64,000 bases of DNA from Massospora cicadina. Lineage: Eukaryota; Entomophthoromycota; Entomophthoromycetes; Entomophthorales; Entomophthoraceae. Position 1 is the first letter of the stretch. Each line of letters starts with the position of its first letter. The notes under the pieces were generated by a model. That model did no database searches and was not told where the DNA came from. It saw only the letters and a list, made by a program, of their open reading frames with translations. Position numbers and translations under genes: made by a program. The DNA lies in the NCBI GenBank assembly GCA_022478985.1, contig JAKSZP010000210.1, positions 62,001 through 126,000 on the forward strand, written 5' to 3'. Of this stretch, positions 22,245 to 33,288 are shown one piece after another.

Positions 22245-22596
22245 TGTAAGGCATCATCTTGGAGGTGACTTTCATTATGATTTGAATTATAAAAGCCTTG
22301 AAATCAAATCCAATTAGGTTTGTGCTCACCGGTACGCCCACTATAAGAATTTGTGCAAAGTGAGAAAGAAGAAAGTAGCGTCCTAAATGATTTCTGAGAT
22401 GGTTGAGAATCACGTACGCTACTCTGTACCCTAGAAGGAAAAGGGAATCATAGTGGTAAATTACAGGTGGAATGTTTGCTGGATTAGTGAAAAGTTCTCC
22501 CTTTGGAAAGTTACTCAATATGAAGTTCAATAAGGGGTTTTGGTTTAGAGGAGGTAAATGGGCCTTGGCAGTTGGTATCACAATACTTACCAGCAC
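22210..22596 (-). CDS. Open frame inside the D LTR (3' copy)
   Basis: 128 codons, open across most of the second half of the LTR and 35 bases beyond it. It matches the frame at 32800-33180 in the other LTR: both read NQNPLLNF, LLGYRVAY, a Tyr-rich hydrophobic stretch and ILIVGVP. There is no shared ATG. Two hydrophobic stretches (near 22400-22440 and 22320-22370) suggest a membrane protein, but it may be a non-coding frame that happens to be open. No known family. Confidence 0.35.
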   Translation of the reverse strand: MLVSIVIPTAKAHLPPLNQNPLLNFILSNFPKGELFTNPANIPPVIYHYDSLFLLGYRVAYVILNHLRNHLGRYFLLSHFAQILIVGVPVSTNLIGFDFKAFIIQIIMKVTSKMMPYILISWDGLDLG

Positions 22597-23098
22597 AATA
22601 GGTAAGAAGAACTGTATTAAAATTTACTTGGTTCCAAATAATCATAGATAAGTTAAAAGACAATCAAGATTAAGTTGTATTAATTCCTATTTATGCTAGC
22701 TTAAGATTACTCTTAGGTACCCTGGTTTATTTATAAATATTAATTGAGGGTAGATTACCCCATTTGATTAAGAATGTAAGGTAATTAATTGATGCATTGA
22801 GGGTACTTTATAATGCACTACAGTTTTTAGTCCACATGACCCCAAAAGTGTATAGGAAGACCCTCAATATAACTATGAAATTAGCAAATTCTTAGTAACG
22901 GAAGATGAAAATAATAAATCAAAATTGAATTGAATTAAATCAAACAAATGTTCCATTTCAAATCAAATTAAATTGAATAAAGTGTATCTAAAATTTATAA
23001 AAAATGAAATGAATCGAATTTGAATTGCTAAAAAATTAAGACAATGAACACTCAATTAGAAAAGAACTAAGAAATTGATCTGGATCCTAATCCTGACA
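22245..23098 (-). repeat. 3' LTR of gypsy D
   Basis: 854 bases. It is uninterrupted and serves as the reference for the broken 5' LTR. A purine-rich tract on the minus strand, AAGGATGAAGATAG, sits directly upstream (23099-23112) as expected for plus-strand priming. Confidence 0.85.
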
Positions 23099-23144
23099 CT
23101 ATCTTCATCCTTAAAGATCTTCTTCTCATAGAACTCAAAATTTT

Positions 23145-24019
23145 CTTTCTGCAGTTTTTAAATTAACTCTTGACTCCCAATCATACTTCTCTTCTATAGA
23201 ATATCCCTTCCATTTGATCAGAAACTGTCTCTTCCCTTCGATAATCCTATCTTTAAGGATCTCTTCTACCTCATATTCTTTTACATGATCAAAATGATTG
23301 GTAAGGGTCTATGCTCTTCTTGTTGATGAATAGTGTAGGAATTCTCTGAGGGGTCAAAAATAATATATGGAAAGTGTTGAGTGCTTTTAAACCAGAAGGA
23401 AATGGAATCTGGGAGGTAGTAAAAAAATTTTCTTTAGAAACCTCAAATGCCCAATTATTCTTGGTTGCAGCTTTATTGATGACCACACCATTCTAAAATT
23501 CTTGGTGTCTAGTATACATATGATACTTCTTTCAAGTCTGAAGAATCCCTGCGTTTTTATCAGCTTGCTCCTTATAACTCTGTATTACTTTAGCTAGATT
23601 ATCCTTGAGTTCCAGTTGTAAGACTCTTAGTTTCTTTACATATTCATTAGCTGCTGATACTGTGTTATCTTGACTGGAATTTGATATCATCTGTGGTTCA
23701 TACCCATGATTTGCCATGAAAGGGGTCATCCTAGTTGATGCATAGGATGAGCTGTTATAACTGAATTGGGCCATTGAAAGAATCCTTGATCAGTTGTCTT
23801 GCCTTGAATATAATAGGTTCAAAAATATTGCTCTAAAAACCTGATTAACTCTCTCTGTTTGTCCATCTGTCTGTAGATAGAAGGCAGTTGATAGCCTTAT
23901 CTGATACCCAGATCATCAAAACCTCTCCAAAACTTAGATGTGAATTGGGACCCTCTGTCAGATATGATATCTGAAGGACAGCCATGGTGAGGATAGATGT
24001 GTTTAATGAAAAGATTGGC
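23145..24019 (-). pseudogene. Integrase, 3' half, with chromodomain, gypsy D
   Basis: From 24019 down, the core continues after the [17 protein letters not shown] (second catalytic Asp) near 23960-23990, then TDRESVNQ near 23850-23880, then the AQFSYNSSSYASTRMTPF stretch near 23720-23770. At 23287-23150 the minus strand reads a chromodomain (YEVEEILKDRIIEGKRQFLI, then KWKGYS and DWESRVNL). Chromodomains direct integration to marked chromatin. A stop follows shortly before the LTR. Confidence 0.75.
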
Positions 24020-24111
24020 TTGCTCCACTGCAAAATTTTAAATTTTAGGTTTTATTATGGAAGGCCGACCAGGGGGTGGACCCTTCCATTAAGATACTAA
24101 AAACAAAAACT

Positions 24112-27100
24112 TCAGTGAGAGGAAAACCCCAGAGAAGCAAACGCTATCTCCTGTTGCCAGCGGGAACGCCAAGAGAAGGGAGGGGGGTAACCTGTGCAGG
24201 GGCTTGCGCCACTATTGAGCACGTATGTAGGAAATGGTCTGAAACTATGAACCAAACCGGGAACCAGGATGAGACCAACTGGTGGCGATGGGGTGGGAGA
24301 TAGCCAAACATCCATGCTTTAAAGTGGTCCACTAGGTGCGACTGGAACCAGCGTAAAGCTTCCTGGAGGGTGGGGGTGGAGCCTGAGATAGCATCTAAGA
24401 CAATCATGTGTCTAGTCCACATAGAAATTGTGACTACCAAGGCTCTGGGGAGGGTGGAAGAGGGGAGCCATGGATAAAGCAAACATGTCCTTAGATATGC
24501 TGAAGGGCTATGCTTGATCCTGGAGAAACAGATGTTGCACCTCGCGCCATATCGCTTTTGATGGAGGGCACTCTTCCAGGCGGTGAGCCAGCGTTCCATA
24601 CTGGCCACACATGACACAGGATGAGTGCAAAGCGTTAGAGTGTTCAGCAGTATGGTATACCCATCTCAAGCAGCGTCACACATGGGAACAAGTATGCAGT
24701 TGCAGAAGAAGGTGGTGGGCATATTTCCAAATGGCTTTCTGGGTATCTATGGGGTAGGGGATGTCCATCATGTCCAGGTAGTCCACCCTGGCCATGGTAG
24801 GGATCGCATAGGTATCACTCCATTCAGAATAGGAAGTCCTTGTACCTCCTGGGTGAACTGAGGAGAGGGACGCCCCCTCTGGGCGGTGTGCCCACAGATG
24901 CAAATTCTCCACTCAGCACTCCGCATGGAGAGGAGGATCCTTTTGAAGTGGGGCGACGTCCCTGTGGGCCCGCAGCAGAAGGATTTGAGACAAGGTACTT
25001 TAACAGAGAGTGGGTGTGGGAAGTATTGGTGAGGCCCAGGGCGAGGGAGAAGTTGAAGTGGGCTGCGCGGGACCAGTGCTGGGCTGATATTGTAAGTTAA
25101 GTAATGGCAGCGACCCAGATGCCAAGGATTTGGCAGCATGGGTCTTAAAATTGAGCAGACCTATACCACCACTATGCCGAGGGCCAACCATGACATCCAG
25201 GAACACCGTCAGTGGGCGGCCTAACAAAAGTCACCCTTGCAGAAGGGCGTATAGTGACTTGAAGAAACAAGGGGGAAAAGCGATGGCGTGGGCCCCAAAC
25301 TAAACTTTAGAGAGGAGCATAGAGTTGGCTAGCAATACCCCGCCTATAAGGGAGGTCTGATGGGCTCTGTGTGAAGCTATGCGTTTTTTAACGTTGTCTA
25401 GGATATGGTTTTCCATCACCATTGAGGCGTACTCTCCGCCTTCAGCCACACCCCCAAATGGCGGACAAGTCCAAAGATGGGGCTTGGCACAAAAGGGAGC
25501 ATAAGCTGGGCTGTGTGGGGTGGTCAGGGCAAGCTATCTCATGCACTAGTTGAAGAGGCAGGTAGTAAACGGGGCGCTGGGCTCAGAAGGCTTGATACCG
25601 ACCAAGGAGAATAATCTTGGTTTTGGAGGCATTGAGTGCTGCAGTACTTACCCTGGAGTAAACCTGGATAGTAGCCTCAAGTGCGCGTGCATCTTTATTA
25701 TTAGACACCCCAACCACGCAGTCATCTGCAAACGCCAACATCTTAACAGGTTCTTGGCCTTGCACATGGACCTCAGTAAGACGGGCATTCACATTTTGAA
25801 GAAGTGGGTCAAGGCTGAAGTTATACAAGAGCGGGCTAAGAGGGTCCCCTTGGTGCAGTCCCCTTTAAGGGCGGACTACATCCGTGAGGAAGCCAGGGCC
25901 TCGCACAGCCATTGTGGTGGATTCCATTTGCAACATCACCCAATTAATGAAGCAAGGGGGAGGCAGAACTTGTGAAGGCAGGCTCTGAGGTAATCCCAGA
26001 TGACTCTATCATAGGCCTTCTGCTGGTCTAAAAACACAAGTGCTCCAGAAGCCATGGATTGATAGACGTTGGCTACGGTGTGTATATTGTCCCAAATAGA
26101 CCTTTTGGGGATAAAACCGAATTGTTCAGGGAAAATGAGAGCAGAGGCAGCAACCCCTAGACGGTTAGCCATGATTTTAGTAAATATTTTTATGTCTGTG
26201 TTAATGAGAGAAATGGGGCGCCAGTTGGCCAAGTACAGCTTATCCCCTTTTATGTACAATGTAATTGTGAAGGCCTCTTGCCCTTCAGGCAGGAGGCGTG
26301 TTTCCAGTAGGCATTGGTTCAGAGAGGCAAGCAGCAAGGAGGAAAAATCTTTGAAATATTTCTTATAAAACTCATAAGGGATGCCATCTGGTCCTGGTAA
26401 TTTCCAATATGGTGCACTGCAAACAGCGGACCAGAGTTCATCCCAAGTAATCAAATTCATCAACTCCGGGAATAGGAAATGGTGCATATGTGTGCACTTT
26501 TGAAAAAATTTTCATTTTGGCTGGCAGAATTGGATCAGATCGATACAGTTCAAAGTAATAATTTTGTATTTTGATTGCCACTTCAGCTGGCGTATCCGTG
26601 ATGGAGTGGTCTGGCCTTCACACCTGTGTGGAGGCCAAACTCTGGCATGGTGAAAAGGATTTTTGAAAAAGTAAGCGGAGCATGTATTGCCCGCTGTAAT
26701 ATGCTTAGCTTTATATTAAACACAAACCTGATGCTTGTTTTGTCTCACCAATGTGTTGAGGTGGGCGGACACTTCTGCCCACTTGCAACCCCGAGCTGGG
26801 CTGTAGCCTGCAGCGGGGACGTTATATTCCAGGTGGTCCAACTCTGCAAGTGTGCGAAAAACGACTGCCAAGGCAGCCCATGAGTGGCGGGAGGAGAGGT
26901 GGCGATCCTAGCGCATTGTGCTCACCTTGAAGGTTGAACAGGTGGAAATTGGATCTGCATATAACGGTGCAACAAACTCTGAAGCTGAGGTCACAGATTC
27001 CACCCGCAAGGAAAATCTTGGCAACGCAATTTTGGCTGGGTGGAGTTTGCACCACTTTGGTGCCTGGGCTGCTGGGTTGGATAATCAGAAGGAAATTGAT

Positions 27101-27810
27101 ACCATCCTGTGGTTGGAGAAATCGATTTTTGTCATGGTGAAGTGGGAAATTTGGGTTTGAAATTTTAATGGTGTGATAATAAGGCCAATGCGGGTCATGG
27201 ACTTTAACTGGCCATTGTGTACGTGGGGGCGCAACATGTTAGTGAGTAGTGGAGCATGATGCGGCAAAGTATTGAACAACCCTAGGGTGGCTTTGAGAAC
27301 GTGAAGTTCAACATGCCCCTTTGGGGGTGTAGGCGATGAGGGCCAGCGGTCTGTGGATGGGTTCATCCAGCAGCTCATGTCACCAACAACAAATGGGTTG
27401 GGGGTAGTGGAAGGGAATTGACTGCCAAGAAAAATTCCTGACAATCTCGCGCACAGGTTGGGGCGTAAATGTTGATGACAGTGTGCACTTCATCCCACGA
27501 AAAGGTGATAACAAGGATGTGGCCATTTAAGTATGTCTTTGATGAAATAAATTTAAGCTACTGTTCACTTTAATTAAAACCTCACAGTGCTCAGACCAAA
27601 AGGAGAGGGAAAGGAGAAGCATGGTTTTTCATGATTCCTCAGTACCACATGGACAGTAGGTTTTCTGAATGGCCAGGATGACCACGGGTAAATTATTTTG
27701 TAAAAAACTCGGTTTCCTAGCCCTGGACGGTGAGCCCTAAGTCCAGCGATGTTCAACGTCCCTAAAGTAAAGGCTCCCCTGTCACACCCTAGGTGCGAGG
27801 GGAAGGGCAC
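24112..27810 (-). pseudogene. LINE ORF2, copy 2: endonuclease, reverse transcriptase, Cys motif
   Basis: Endonuclease: GTLNIAGLRA near 27740, FVVGDMSCW near 27390 and FSNHRMVS near 27100 (Asn where most have Asp). Reverse transcriptase: WKLPGPDGIPYEFYKKYF near 26400, NWRPISLINTDIKIFTKIMA near 26220, FLDQQKAYDRV near 26030, and the catalytic AFADDC near 25730. C-terminal HSSCVMCGQYGTLAH and a later Cys near 24580-24620 form the usual CCHC-like end. The NWRPISLINTD wording is L1-like. At least two frameshifts and several stops make it inactive. Confidence 0.85.
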
Positions 27811-29239
27811 CCATGCCCTTCAGCCTTCTCTTTTTCAGCATGTCGCTGCACTGCAGTGCTGGTATTCTGTGCTATGAAGTATGTGTCAGAGTGGGAAGCT
27901 TTAGCAGTGGGGTTTGCGTTGGCTTTTGCCTTCGCTTTTTTCCCTGCTGTAGGATGAGTTTTTTGTGGTGTGTGCATTTGCGATGCACCAATGCTTGGAG
28001 GTGGAATTTTGACAGGATTATTGGTGAGCGACTTGGGCCCAATTGATGCTTGGGCGCATTGGTTGGGTAAACCGGATCCACCCATTGGATGTTCAGCTTG
28101 GGTGGCCCAATTGGCTTGGGTGTCCCAATCTGATTGGTTGAGGGATTCACAAGCTGCTTCTGCCACAAAAGTCTCAATGTCCTCCTGGAGCTGGGCTGGC
28201 GGGATTGCAGATGTGGTCTTGGCCGCCTCCTTGGCTGCTGCCTTGTGGGCCTGTTTGGCCTTCTTCCACTCTTGTGGGGACACTGGTTTTGCTAGAATGT
28301 AGCAGTCTTGCGCTCCCCATGAGAAGGCTGCGTCAGTGTCTAGTGCCAGTTCATAGTGGGATTCTGTACTGCACATTGCATCCAAGAGAATTTCGTTTTG
28401 AGTAATGCCCTCCTTGAGGGGGCAGGTGTGGGCCTTGTGGCCAAAAGCACGACAGAATGTGCATATGGGAGGCGCGCTATCCACGGTGACCCTGAATGGA
28501 TGGGTGTTTTGCCCATTGATTTTGATATAAGCGGCGTGTGGTATTTGGGTCAAATCCTCCACTATCCCCGCAGAAGGGGTGAGAACAGCAATTGCTTTGC
28601 CCATGCACAGGTTTGGCATTAGCGTAAAGTGCTGCATTTCAAAGGATTGTATTTCTTCATATATGGCGAGCCTAGCCTTCAGGTGGTGCTCTAGCACAGT
28701 GCACTTGACCATTGTAGGTAGGAAGTCAAAAGTCACAAAATTTTAATTCGATTTAGTCCAGCAGGTGCACTTCATTTTTGACTATCCATTGAACGTCTAG
28801 GGGTCCACTACTATACACACCTTTGCAGCTTTGTCCGCCGCTTCCTTATTTTTGAAGCCAAGATCCAGCCAACTGCATGGCATGGAATGGGTGCAATGTA
28901 CACTGCGTTCAGGAAATGTGTGTGTACATCTCCACAAAACATATCCCAAAGCGCCATTTGTTGAATATCCAGAAAAACATGCACCCAGTGTTCCACCAAT
29001 GATAGTGGTTGGGAGTGCGGCATATTGATGAACTGGTTGCAGCGCACTTTACAGGCCAAAATTTCTGGGGAAATGGTAACCGCTGGTTTTTTATTACTAA
29101 TTTTATCTATTTTGCCAGACTCGCCGGGGCGTTTACAAAATTTTGTTTGACATGGGGCCAACACCTGTGCCCTTAACTTTACTCTCCCAACTGCTCCCTG
29201 ACATTGGGCACCAACTAATCTTCTCGATGAGATTATCAA
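27789..29239 (-). pseudogene. LINE ORF1, copy 2: gag-like RNA-binding protein
   Basis: The N-terminal half (29239-28811) and C-terminal half (28736-27789, 315 codons) are in different frames. The C-terminal half has an RNA-binding-like fold (VKCTVLEHHLKARLAIYEEI, CMGKAIAVLTPSAG) followed by a clear CCHC knuckle, CTFCRAFGHKAHTC, near 28430-28470. A Lys/Ala-rich and low-complexity tail completes it. Knuckle plus fold is typical of L1-clade ORF1 in plants and fungi. The frame change near 28800 and other stops show decay. No convincing start ATG was found. Confidence 0.8.
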
Positions 29240-29312
29240 ACTTTACCTAGACTTGAATTGAATTTGTTGCAAAAGTGTTTGCAACGTCGGAGAAAAGTTC
29301 ATTGCTTCACTG

Positions 29313-29720
29313 AAGGTACACTAGAATATGGGACAAACTCCGCAGCTATAGTCAACCTATCTTATACCACCCATATTGAGTAATGGCCATCGCTGACATG
29401 TAGGTCAGTACTATAATTTATAGATATGCTTATCCATGGACCACTAAGTATTTACAAAGGTTGAAGTTTTCCAAATGGTTTATTAATAGATACTTTTTTT
29501 GAACATTGTTGACAGTCCTGCACATAGCCTTTCAAATCCTTTGTCATTCCTGTCCACCAATAAAAAGACTGAATGTGTTTTAGTGTTTTCTTTGGACCCT
29601 CATGATCTATAGCTGGACTGTCATGGAAGTTTTTAATTACTTTCATTTGAGATTGTACATCTGAGACCCATATTTAAATTGAAGGTATATAGATTGGTCC
29701 TTGATCACCAGTGCATGAAG
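29313..29720 (-). pseudogene. Integrase, 5' half, gypsy D
   Basis: The His-His-Cys-Cys zinc-binding region reads FHDSPAIDHEGPKKTLKHI and later CQQCSKK (29452-29646), with a Trp-rich FYWWTGM between. The core begins below 29450 and is cut by LINE copy 2 at 29312; it resumes at 24019. Confidence 0.75.
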
Positions 29721-29796
29721 GAATCCGGGAAGCTAGTCCTCTTTTGAATCTTCTGGTACCTGGGGTCCTTCCTTTGTGCTTCCTTTATTTGGTTTC

Positions 29797-31219
29797 TCAA
29801 GTAAGTCTCGCCTGTTTCATGGTTAATAAATAAAACAAATATCTGTCTGGTTCAATCATCATTCTAGTTTTACTCCAAATATCCATCAGTATTTTACCAT
29901 GGTTCTCTCTTTGGCTAAGTGCATCTGAAAAAGTTTTAAAACTTTCTGGATTGAAGTCTATATAGAAATTTAAATTGGCTAAGTATAAAGCACATTGTGC
30001 ATGTTGTTGAATGACCTTATGGCTTTCTTTGAAATAAAGAAGTTTTTTATGATTCATTCTGATAAACAAAGGGTGTTTATCCCCTTCTAGGTATCATCTT
30101 CAGTGTTCCATAGCCTTAACAATGGCTAAAAGTTCTTTATCATATATCTTTTAGTTCCTTTCTGCATATAACATCTTTTGAGAAAAGAGGGCCACAGGAT
30201 GGGCTTTCTTATCTTCCCTCCTGGAGAAGCACAACACCTTAGGCAAAGCCTGATGCATCTTTTTCAAGAAAAATTTCTTGTTTTTATTAAGTTTATTAAG
30301 AACTGAAGCTGCAGTGAAAGCTTCCTTTAAGGCTTTAAGAGCTTAATAAGTTTTTTGCGTCCAGATGTAAAGTACTGAGTCTGAAGTAAGGTCTGTTAAG
30401 GGAAGGGCAAAAGCTTAAAAGCTTTGAATAAATTTTCTGCAGAAGTTTGCAAGCCCAAGAAAGGCGCGCAACTTAGTTCTTGTTATAGGGCAAGGCTAGT
30501 CTGTGACTTCTGATATCTTTTTAGAAGAAATGGCAAAACCCCTTCTTTGATGGCATACCTAAGGAAGTCTATTTTTTGCAGAAAAGTCACATTTTTCTAA
30601 CTTGGAATACAAGTTTTACTTCCTGAGTCTCTGTAGCACTGCCTCCACATGTTCTACATGGGTCCTCTCTCCTTAGAGTTTACAAGAATATCATCCAAGT
30701 AGAATACAACAAATTTATTAAACATGGGGAGCAGTAACTCTGTCATCAAGACTTTATAAGGCTGCTGGGACATTACATAGCCCCAAAAGTCATTACCAGA
30801 TATTTTTAAAGTTAAAAGGTTGTCCTAACAGCCATCTTCCATTCATGTCCTTCTGCAATTCTGACTTGATTGTATGCATTGCTTAAATCAAATTTGGTAG
30901 TATCTGAGCACTTGTTAAACTATCAGTTAAATTATTCTGCTGATGGGACTGATATCTATTTAATGTGATTGAGTTTATATTAGAGTAATACACATAAGGT
31001 CTCAGGCCTCCATCTCATTTCTTGACAAAGAAAAATAGTAGAAGAGTCCCCCTCGGGTTGGGACCATCTAGTACTAAAAAAAATAGTAGAAGAGCATGGT
31101 GAGTTTGACCGTCTCATGAATCCATTTTCCAAATTTTTTTTGAGATGTTGTTTCAATAGTAATCCTAATTGGTGAATTGCAGGAATAAATTCTCTTAATC
31201 TAGGCATTTTCACTGACAC
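29797..31219 (-). pseudogene. Reverse transcriptase and RNase H, gypsy D
   Basis: The RT catalytic loop near 30680-30710 reads VVFYLDDILV, so both Asp residues are kept. An SNSPCSSTIFF segment lies near 31100. A local duplication of about 48 bases (31034-31097, AAAATAGTAGAAGAG repeated) has disrupted the frame there. RNase H follows to about 29800, ending in the typical tether (SDALSQREN near 29920). Stops and frameshifts are numerous. Confidence 0.7.
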
Positions 31220-31379
31220 AATTTCAATTTTTTAATCACATTTTGGCGTGGTGACATGGTAATACAAGTCTCATCACTATATACATCTTGATAGCCTTGT
31301 AGCTCCTTGGGTAGGTTTGTTATTTCCTGATTGTTTGCATGTGGCTTAATGAAATGTAGCCAAGGGTGTCTAATTGACT

Positions 31380-31740
31380 CCATACCTTTCTGTAATCTAA
31401 CTGAACAAGAAACTCATCCATGGTTAAAAGTGGCAGTTAGATTGTACCAATTGATATTACAACAGGCTTTCTGAAACCATGGAAAACCAAGTACAACTGT
31501 GAAGGTTATCTTGTCCATTACTAAAAATTTCTAACTGAATATTCATCCTCCATTGTTGACCTTAAAGGGATTGTCTGCCACTTGAACATCCAATACTGTC
31601 CCATCAGCTGATTTGGTCCTCTCCATATGAGAAGAGACATCTCTTAATGCCTAAAGTATTCTATAGTTCATAAAATTGGCCATGTCCCCAGTTTCCAGCA
31701 AGAACCGGGTTTTAACTTCTTGGCCCTTATTGGAAAAGTG
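31380..31740 (-). pseudogene. Protease remnant, gypsy D
   Basis: Near 31690-31710 the minus strand reads LLETGDMANFMN, aligned with the Leu-Ile-Asp-Ser-Gly-Ala-Ser...Asn-Phe-Met site of gypsy proteases, with Glu for Asp. A flap-like region and LGFPWFQKA follow near 31460, which matches the usual Leu-Gly-Met/Phe-Pro-Trp-Leu ending. Inactive. Confidence 0.6.
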
Positions 31741-31800
31741 TATCTGAATAGTAACGTAGAGTTGAGATAAAACTATTTTAACACTACTATTAATTGCTAA

Positions 31801-32760
31801 TCAGGTAGAAGTTTGACCACTTGTCAAGTTGGTAGGTGGTTGGGGAAACTTAGAGCATGCAACAACTAGATGCTTCTTTCCTCCACAGTATAGAAAACTT
31901 CCTCCTAAATATGACGTTTCTTTTTCCTCAGATATAATTTTAAATTCTCCTTCTTCTTTAGACATAGAATGAGAAAAGGGTCCCATATTTTGATATATTC
32001 CCACTGTGGAATTCTTGTCTTGTCTTCCTGTTCTATCATAGAGTTGCAAATTCTTGGATAACTGTTCAAACTTACTATCCATAAGCACAATTCCTTTACT
32101 ATGTCATTATAAATTTCTGTCAACCAATGATGGGCCGGTAAATCCTTATATTATAGACTAATTTCACTTAGATCAGGAAACATGCTTCTGTGCCATCCAT
32201 GTTTAGTTGTTTCTTAGACAGGTAAACTTGTCACAATAGGGCTCTATTTTGTCATAGCCTTGTTAAAGCTCCTACATCTGTTGACGCTTTTCATGTATTT
32301 TATTCATTAGGCTGACTAAGCAAGTATTTCTTGACAAAAACGTGAGTAGTTGTGTCACAAATTAGGGTCATTTTAATTTGCCTTGGCAAATCACTGGAAG
32401 GGTATTCCAATTAGCTGCTTAGCCAAATGATTGACTTTCTTTACATATTCTGTAAACTTCCTTGTTTCTGCTTAAAATTTTAATTCTGAAAATGAAAAAA
32501 CATTTATAATGTCTTGATACTCACTACTAGTGGTTGCATTGCTGACACCTGATTCATTTCTACTGTGTGAACCTGGCAGAAAAAATTGGGTTCACCATAA
32601 GTTGGTAACGTTCATTAGTAGCTATTCTTACTATGAGGTAGGCTTGAGGCTTGTAAGAGACACAGCCCATAAATGGTGATAAAAATTAAATAATGTACTG
32701 ATAGGGGTGACCACTGAACATCCTTAATTGTCCTGAATGAATCAGCTCAGTATGGAAGTT
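31801..32760 (-). pseudogene. gag remnant, gypsy D
   Basis: A knuckle-like FLYCGGKKHLVVAC near 31860-31900 (the first Cys of the usual CCHC replaced by Leu) marks the nucleocapsid end. Upstream, AT-rich and badly broken sequence to 32760 must hold the capsid region; only fragments (32088-31801, 32123-31905) remain open. Confidence 0.55.
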
Positions 32761-32799
32761 AGTATATTGTAAGGCACCAGCTTAAAGTAACTTTCATTA

Positions 32800-33180
32800 T
32801 TATATGGATTGTAAAGTCTTGAAATTACTTCCAGTTAGGTTTGTGGTCATTGGTACACCCACTATGAGAACTTGTGCAAGGTGAACAAGAAGGGAGTAGC
32901 GTCCAGAATGATTTTTATTATGGTTGAGAATCATGTACGCTACTCTATACCCTAGAAGGAAAAAGGATGTATATTGGTACATGATAAGTGGATTATTTTC
33001 CGTCATAATGAAAGGTTCTCCCTTTGGCAAATTACTCAACAAGAAGTTCAATAAGGGGTTCTGGTTTGGAGGTGACATATGGGTCTGAGCAGTTAGCATC
33101 ACAATATTTACCAGAACACTGGATAGGAAGAACTTTATTGACAGTACTAGGCTCAAATAATCATAGCAAAGATAAGACAA
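32800..33180 (-). CDS. Open frame inside the D LTR (5' copy)
   Basis: 126 codons. It is clearly related to the frame at 22210-22596 (shared NQNPLLNF, LLGYRVAY, RYSLLVHLAQVLIVGVP). The two LTRs have diverged considerably in DNA, yet both keep the frame open. The stretch between the two hydrophobic parts is basic. The upstream end is cut by LINE copy 3. It is located in the last half of the LTR in the sense direction, the same relative place as the hydrophobic frame in the F LTR. Function unknown. Confidence 0.4.
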   Translation of the reverse strand: MSYLCYDYLSLVLSIKFFLSSVLVNIVMLTAQTHMSPPNQNPLLNFLLSNLPKGEPFIMTENNPLIMYQYTSFFLLGYRVAYMILNHNKNHSGRYSLLVHLAQVLIVGVPMTTNLTGSNFKTLQSI

Positions 33181-33288
33181 ATTAATATTAAATTTTTAAA
33201 TTTTATTTGGGGAAGGCAGGCCATGAGATGGACACTTCAAATATGTAATAATCAAGCACTAATATGCGCAAGGGTCACCCCAGAGAAG

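Larger units (their letters stand above)
24020..29312 (-). mobile_element. L1-like LINE, copy 2, full length
   Basis: The body (24031-29301, about 5.27 kb) lies in the integrase of gypsy D between TTGCTCCACTG (24020-24030) and TTGCTTCACTG (29302-29312), a target duplication with one change. ORF1 and ORF2 follow each other in different frames. The minus-strand 3' end reads CCCCCTGGTCGGCCTTCC then ATAATAAAACC. The 5' end has a short hairpin (29266-29285). It is the best preserved of the three LINEs but still broken. Confidence 0.88.

Noticed and set aside
22245..23098. D and F LTRs as the same family because both have TGTAAG and TGACA ends on the plus strand
   Set aside because: The promoter and polypurine positions show opposite orientations, and the bodies do not align. 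The terminal likeness is chance from the general TG...CA rule.
27970..28622. Plus-strand proteins of 110 and 88 codons
   Set aside because: These are shadows of LINE ORF1 on the minus strand.
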